Of a stretch of DNA of 64,000 nucleotides, positions 60,215 through 64,000 are shown one piece after another (position 1 is the first letter of the stretch; the number at the start of each line of letters is the position of its first letter). The DNA is from Falciphora oryzae. Taxonomy: Eukaryota > Ascomycota > Sordariomycetes > Magnaporthales > Magnaporthaceae. Made by a program: the position numbers and the translations under genes. A model generated the notes under the pieces. That model did not search any database, was not told the origin of the DNA, and was given only the letters and a program-made list of their open reading frames with translations. Location of the stretch: positions 709,135 to 773,134 of the forward strand of contig JNVV01000008.1 of assembly GCA_000733355.1 (NCBI GenBank), given 5' to 3'.

Positions 60215-61116
60215 AAAAAACACATACCAACCACAAAAAAGACATCTACACTTCTTTTCGATCCCACCGGGCTTCCCGGCCGGGAACTTAATCACGAATA
60301 CTGGAACCATAGAGCACGCTTTCTTGGGCTTTTACAAGGAGATTTTGCATCATGGGGTCTGTACATATTCGAGGCGCTTGGAGTTATTTTGGGTGGGGGG
60401 CAAGGCATCTGGGCGTTTGCATCGCGGGCGGTCACTGTTTGTACCGCTGACCTCATAGCATACACTGGTTAGGGAAATCGAATTCATTTTGTCTATATCC
60501 GAAATCGTTGCCTTGTGAAGTGCGATGTTAGTGATGCTGCTGCAAGTTCCCGTGCTGGCACCATGAGGCCTGGTGCGGGAGACGGATTCAAGGTAACATC
60601 AAGTATGATAGCTCAGTTGCGCCTGATATTCTAAAGCGGGAAGGACTGTGACCGTCGAGATTACCATAAAACATTGCTTTTGCTCCATCCTAAGAGAACG
60701 GTGACCAGATGTGATATATTTTGTCCCGGTACCCAGCACAAAAGAAAAAAAGAAGGGCTTGATAGTTCGTTCTGGTCTGTCCCAACAGAGACTGGAGACG
60801 CTGTGGACCAGCCCCGACCCCACAGTGGGCGGCAACAGTAGACTGCCGAGGGAGCTTCAGCACCTGCCCTCCGATATATTGATTACACAGGGAAAATGAT
60901 ATAGCATAAGGAAAAGGGAAAAAAGAAACCCAGTGAAACATCGAGTAGGATAGGTGACAAGGGCGAAGGAAAAAGAAGAGGTCCAAGCGCCTCGAGATGT
61001 CGTTCAAATGCTTGGCATTTCGGAGGATTCGGAGTGCCCGAAGTGCAGACGACGAGACATGTTTGATAAAAAACAAAAGCGAACAGGTTCCGCAAAGCGG
61101 GTCGAAAACAGCCACA
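60215..61116. other. Convergent spacer before the LysM gene
   Basis: No gene is supported; contains the 3' regions of both neighbours. Confidence 0.4.
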
Positions 61117-61890
61117 TCATTCGGTCTTGGGCACGCAGATCGTCTCGCCGATCTGGAGCAGGTCGCAGTTGACGCCCTTGTTGACGCTCAGCAGCTCGTC
61201 GAGGTCGATATTGTGCATCTTTGCGATCATGTAGCACGTCTGGCCCCTGTACACGACGCTCGTAGCCCAGCCGTCCGGGCAGCTGGCGGGGGCGGCGGGC
61301 TTGGTCGTCGGGCGCGGCGGCATTTGTGGTTCTGGCTTGCTGTCCGAGGCAGATGACGACCCGCCCGAGAAGCCGCCGACCATCCAGAAGATGCCGACGA
61401 GGAAGAGCGAGCTGATGAGGAAGAAGTGCAGCAGCGGCATCAGGTCGGCGCGCCACGACCGCTTGCGCCAGTCCCGGTAGCGTGCCTCGGCCGCCGACGG
61501 CATGGGCAGGGCGTCGTCGCTGCCGCCGCGCGTCGAGAGCGTCGCGGCGGCGGCCGACGCGCTGTAGGCCGGCGGGGCCAGGAAGGGGGCGCGGTCGTCG
61601 TGGTCATCGTCGTCGTCGTCTTCGTTGTCGTTGTAGGCGCGCTGGTTGTCGCCGGTCTTGCTGGCGGGCCCGCGGGCCACGGCGCCCGTCGGCTCGGCCG
61701 CGCGTCGCGACGAGGCCGAGCCTTCCGAGATCTTGGTCAGGTTGCCGTAGCGGCTGCCCGGGGCCGACTCCCAGATGCTGCCGTCGGCGTCGCGGAAGGT
61801 GTAGGTCTCGGTGTCGGCGTCGTAGCCGATCCTCGTCATGCCCTCGGGCAGGCGCTCCTCGTCGGTGTCGTAGTACGAACGGCGGCCCAT
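61117..61890 (-). CDS. Membrane-anchored LysM-domain protein
   Basis: 257 aa, single exon. No N-terminal signal peptide is present. Residues 1-149 are polar, with an acidic run (about 88-99), and are predicted cytosolic. One hydrophobic span, LMPLLHFFLISSLFLVGIFW, covers about 150-174. After a Ser/Pro-rich stalk comes a C-terminal LysM module, about 209-254, with VVYRGQTCYMIAKMHNI, LLSVNKGVNC and LLQIGETICVP. LysM modules bind chitin or related GlcNAc polymers. The layout is a type II membrane protein that would display LysM in the secretory lumen or at the cell surface, unlike freely secreted LysM effectors. Start is the first ATG, in reasonable context. Confidence 0.85.
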   Translation of the reverse strand: MGRRSYYDTDEERLPEGMTRIGYDADTETYTFRDADGSIWESAPGSRYGNLTKISEGSASSRRAAEPTGAVARGPASKTGDNQRAYNDNEDDDDDDHDDRAPFLAPPAYSASAAAATLSTRGGSDDALPMPSAAEARYRDWRKRSWRADLMPLLHFFLISSLFLVGIFWMVGGFSGGSSSASDSKPEPQMPPRPTTKPAAPASCPDGWATSVVYRGQTCYMIAKMHNIDLDELLSVNKGVNCDLLQIGETICVPKTE

Positions 61891-63073
61891 CGTTGCGTGA
61901 GTGATGTGCTGTGTGTTGCTGGCGTCTGCTAAGCCCGATCGGGTTTTTGTCTCGGTTGCAAATCGTAAGAATCGTGAGTTGAGCGATTGCCGTCTTTGAC
62001 TTTATTGCTTGGTGCCCCTGGATTTCGGTCGCGTGATGGTGGTTGGGAATTGATGGTTGCGACGAAGGACGGGGCGAGAGGGGAAGCCCAATGGGCTGGA
62101 ATGACGTTGTCTTTAGCTGCAGGCTGTGCTCCAGGGGTTCTACGTCTGTGCTCAATCACCTGAAGTCACTGCCGCCAGCACTGTATTGCCCACCCTGAAC
62201 ACTGTGGACCGTGCGCCTGGCGCCCTAATCGAATCACGGTGCGTCCTCCCATCCAGCCTTTCCACCACGAAACAATCCATTCTGGGCTATGCCGAGCCTG
62301 GACAAGTCGGGTTTCCAGCCAGTTTCTTCGCACCGCCTAACAGGAGTTCTAATGTCCCGAGATCGAGGCCGGCATCGAGGCACACAGCGAGGCCAGTTTA
62401 TTCATGTCAGCGTCGAGCTGTGCCACCTCCATTACGCCACCCAAGCACCCCGACAACATATCACGTATGCTTGGCTCTAACAGCACGGCCATGCAGTTAT
62501 TGCCTGTTGTTCACCCCTCTCGTTGCTCTCGCGCTCAATGCCATTTACACTGATTATCTGCGGTCATTTCTGGCACTACGTGTAGCTCCCCCTGGGCGTG
62601 TCGCTTGAATCAACTGGTCGGGTCGTTGAACCGCATGCCACGCACCCAAGTGCCACTCCTCGTTGAATGAGCTGGCGGACTCGACCGATGTCGTGCGACC
62701 TAATATTTGTGGGGGGGCGCAGGTCTGTATGCGTGTCAATACCCAATCAAGAGGAAGCAGAGCACTCATGCGGGCTGGCAGCCCAGGGCGCCGTTGGTCA
62801 ATCGGCGTTAATAGGAGTTTTGAGCTTCATCTTCAAATGCAAGGTGCATCGTGTTTTCCACTAGCTTCTCAAAACCGGTAGGCAATGGTAGTTCAATGGA
62901 CCCCCTATAACCTTGAACATGCTCCTCTTGCTTCTGACTGTTTCTTTACCTTTTGCCTGACATAGCGCACAAGGTGGTGTGAAAAAGACGCCTTATTCGC
63001 CTTCTTGTAGGCGACTGAACACCATCATCACAATAAGCAGGCAACAAAGGGGAGAAGCAGCCTACCTAGAGAC
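61891..63073. promoter_or_regulatory. Divergent spacer between the LysM gene and the C2H2 gene
   Basis: No gene is supported over 1.2 kb; both promoters must lie here. Frames present are short and show no family motif. Confidence 0.4.
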
Positions 63074-64000
63074 ATGGCTCTGACAATGGAGGCAACCTCC
63101 GAGAGTCACTCGGTGAATGCGACCGGCGAGGAAAGGATGTTCGCCTGTCCCTACTTCGCGCGGAACCCCTTGAAGTACATCCGTGTCACCGAGTGCTCCA
63201 CACGTGGGTGGAACATACCCCAACTCAAGTATGTTGGCCATCCTTTTCCCGCAAATAGGTGGCACATAAGACCATGTTAGACTGTGGTACTGATCAAAAG
63301 CTTATCCTTGCGCCAGGGCACACCTCTACGCGAAACATTTCATCCAACCTCACCTCTGCCAACAATGCTGCAAGTCCTTTGCATCCAAGAAAGAACTCAC
63401 CGCCCACTCAAACGCCAAGCAACAATGTGTTCCGCCCACACGGAATTGGATCGAGGGCTTCGGGCCAGCTGAGAAGAAGAAGATTGAGTCTCGCGCACAG
63501 CCTAAAGATCACAAGGGAATGACCTCTGAAAAGAAGAACGAGGCCAAGTGGAACAACATCTTCAAAATCCTCTTCCCCAAGGCCGGCAAAGATGTTTACC
63601 CGTCCCCTTGTAAGCATGCCCTGCTTCCCAAAGTGGCACAAAACACCATCTCCCACTTTTCATGCACTAACTCCGTACATCGACAGTTTACGAAGGAGAA
63701 TCGAGCTTCCGCGCCGATGTTGTGAAAGTTCTCGGTTTTATCAAAGGGGTACACGGCCAGCAGGCCGTCGACTCGGTGATGATGGCCATGTTCTCTCCCG
63801 TCCCTGGATCTCATGTTGCGGCGTACTGCCCCGTGCCGTCAATGGCAGCCACCACCTCCCCGGGCAGTCCGCACGGGGATGCCGACACGGCCGACGGGGA
63901 CGCCGACACGGCCGACGGGGTGCACGAGACGGCGGTCACAGACACCCCAGCCACGGACGGTGACACGGCCGCCGAGGTGCAAGAGACAACGCCCACAACC
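63074..64000 (+). CDS. Fungal C2H2-type domain protein (partial, runs off the window)
   Basis: Three exons seen (63074-63228, 63317-63609, 63687 to the window end); splice phases agree. The N-terminal segment 'FACPYFARNPLKY' with a later Cys and HLYAKH is the atypical long first finger of a widespread fungal family, followed by a C2HC finger, CQQCCKSFASKKELTAH plus a final Cys. A lysine-rich stretch and 'WNNIFKILFP' come next, as in many family members. The last part carries a Gly-Asp-Ala-Asp-Thr repeat encoded by 21-bp units. No stop is reached. Function of the family is not established. Confidence 0.78.
63875..63916 (+). repeat. Two 21-bp tandem units in coding sequence
   Basis: Two copies differing at one base (GGGGAT/C GCCGACACGGCCGAC), coding for GDADTAD twice. 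Confidence 0.85.

Overview
The window is nuclear DNA of a filamentous ascomycete, most probably a Sordariomycete. Genes are split by short GT-AG introns (about 55-120 nt) with CTAAC/CTGAC branch sites. The gene set includes a filamentous-fungal chitin synthase (class III-like), a six-exon actin, an alanine/glycine-rich GC-biased coding style, and a solitary 5S rRNA gene lying between protein genes, an arrangement known from Neurospora. I see no prokaryotic, plasmid or viral gene.

Left block (1-10.5 kb): a methionyl-tRNA synthetase with unusual signature residues, an SRPK-type kinase that has lost the DFG aspartate, a 5S rRNA gene plus a decayed 5S relic, the splicing factor SF3b4 on the minus strand, the four-exon TOM7 microgene, and a mitochondrial folate/FAD-type carrier.

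Centre (10.5-35.2 kb): about 18 kb with no gene I can support, then an Azf1-like C2H2 zinc-finger factor (28.6-30.6 kb) whose finger array is cut by introns, then 4.6 kb more without genes. This stretch is crowded with long poly(dA)/poly(dT) runs, hairpins and short palindromes. It looks like an oversized regulatory landscape or noncoding-transcript region around one transcription factor.

Right-centre (35.2-44.4 kb): URM1 and ELP2 are head to head. They serve the two arms (thiolation and Elongator) of one tRNA wobble-uridine modification. Next come a small serine-palmitoyltransferase subunit-like gene, a mitochondrial RF-1-domain ribosome-rescue factor (Rso55/mtRF-R type), and actin.

Right (44.4-64 kb): a frame-broken secreted SnoaL/NTF2-like gene, a chitin synthase whose first intron appears to be GC-AG, an orphan four-span membrane protein, homoserine kinase, two small proteins (one with a mitochondrial presequence), a membrane-anchored LysM protein, and the 5' part of a fungal C2H2 protein that runs off the end.

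Most plus-strand and minus-strand pairs are divergent or convergent neighbours rather than operons. Functional themes that recur are translation and tRNA modification (MetRS, 5S, URM1, ELP2, Rso55), mitochondrial biogenesis (TOM7, carrier, rescue factor) and the cell surface (chitin synthase, LysM). Exon borders were set by hand from splice signals, reading frame and family knowledge; no alignment or transcript data were available.
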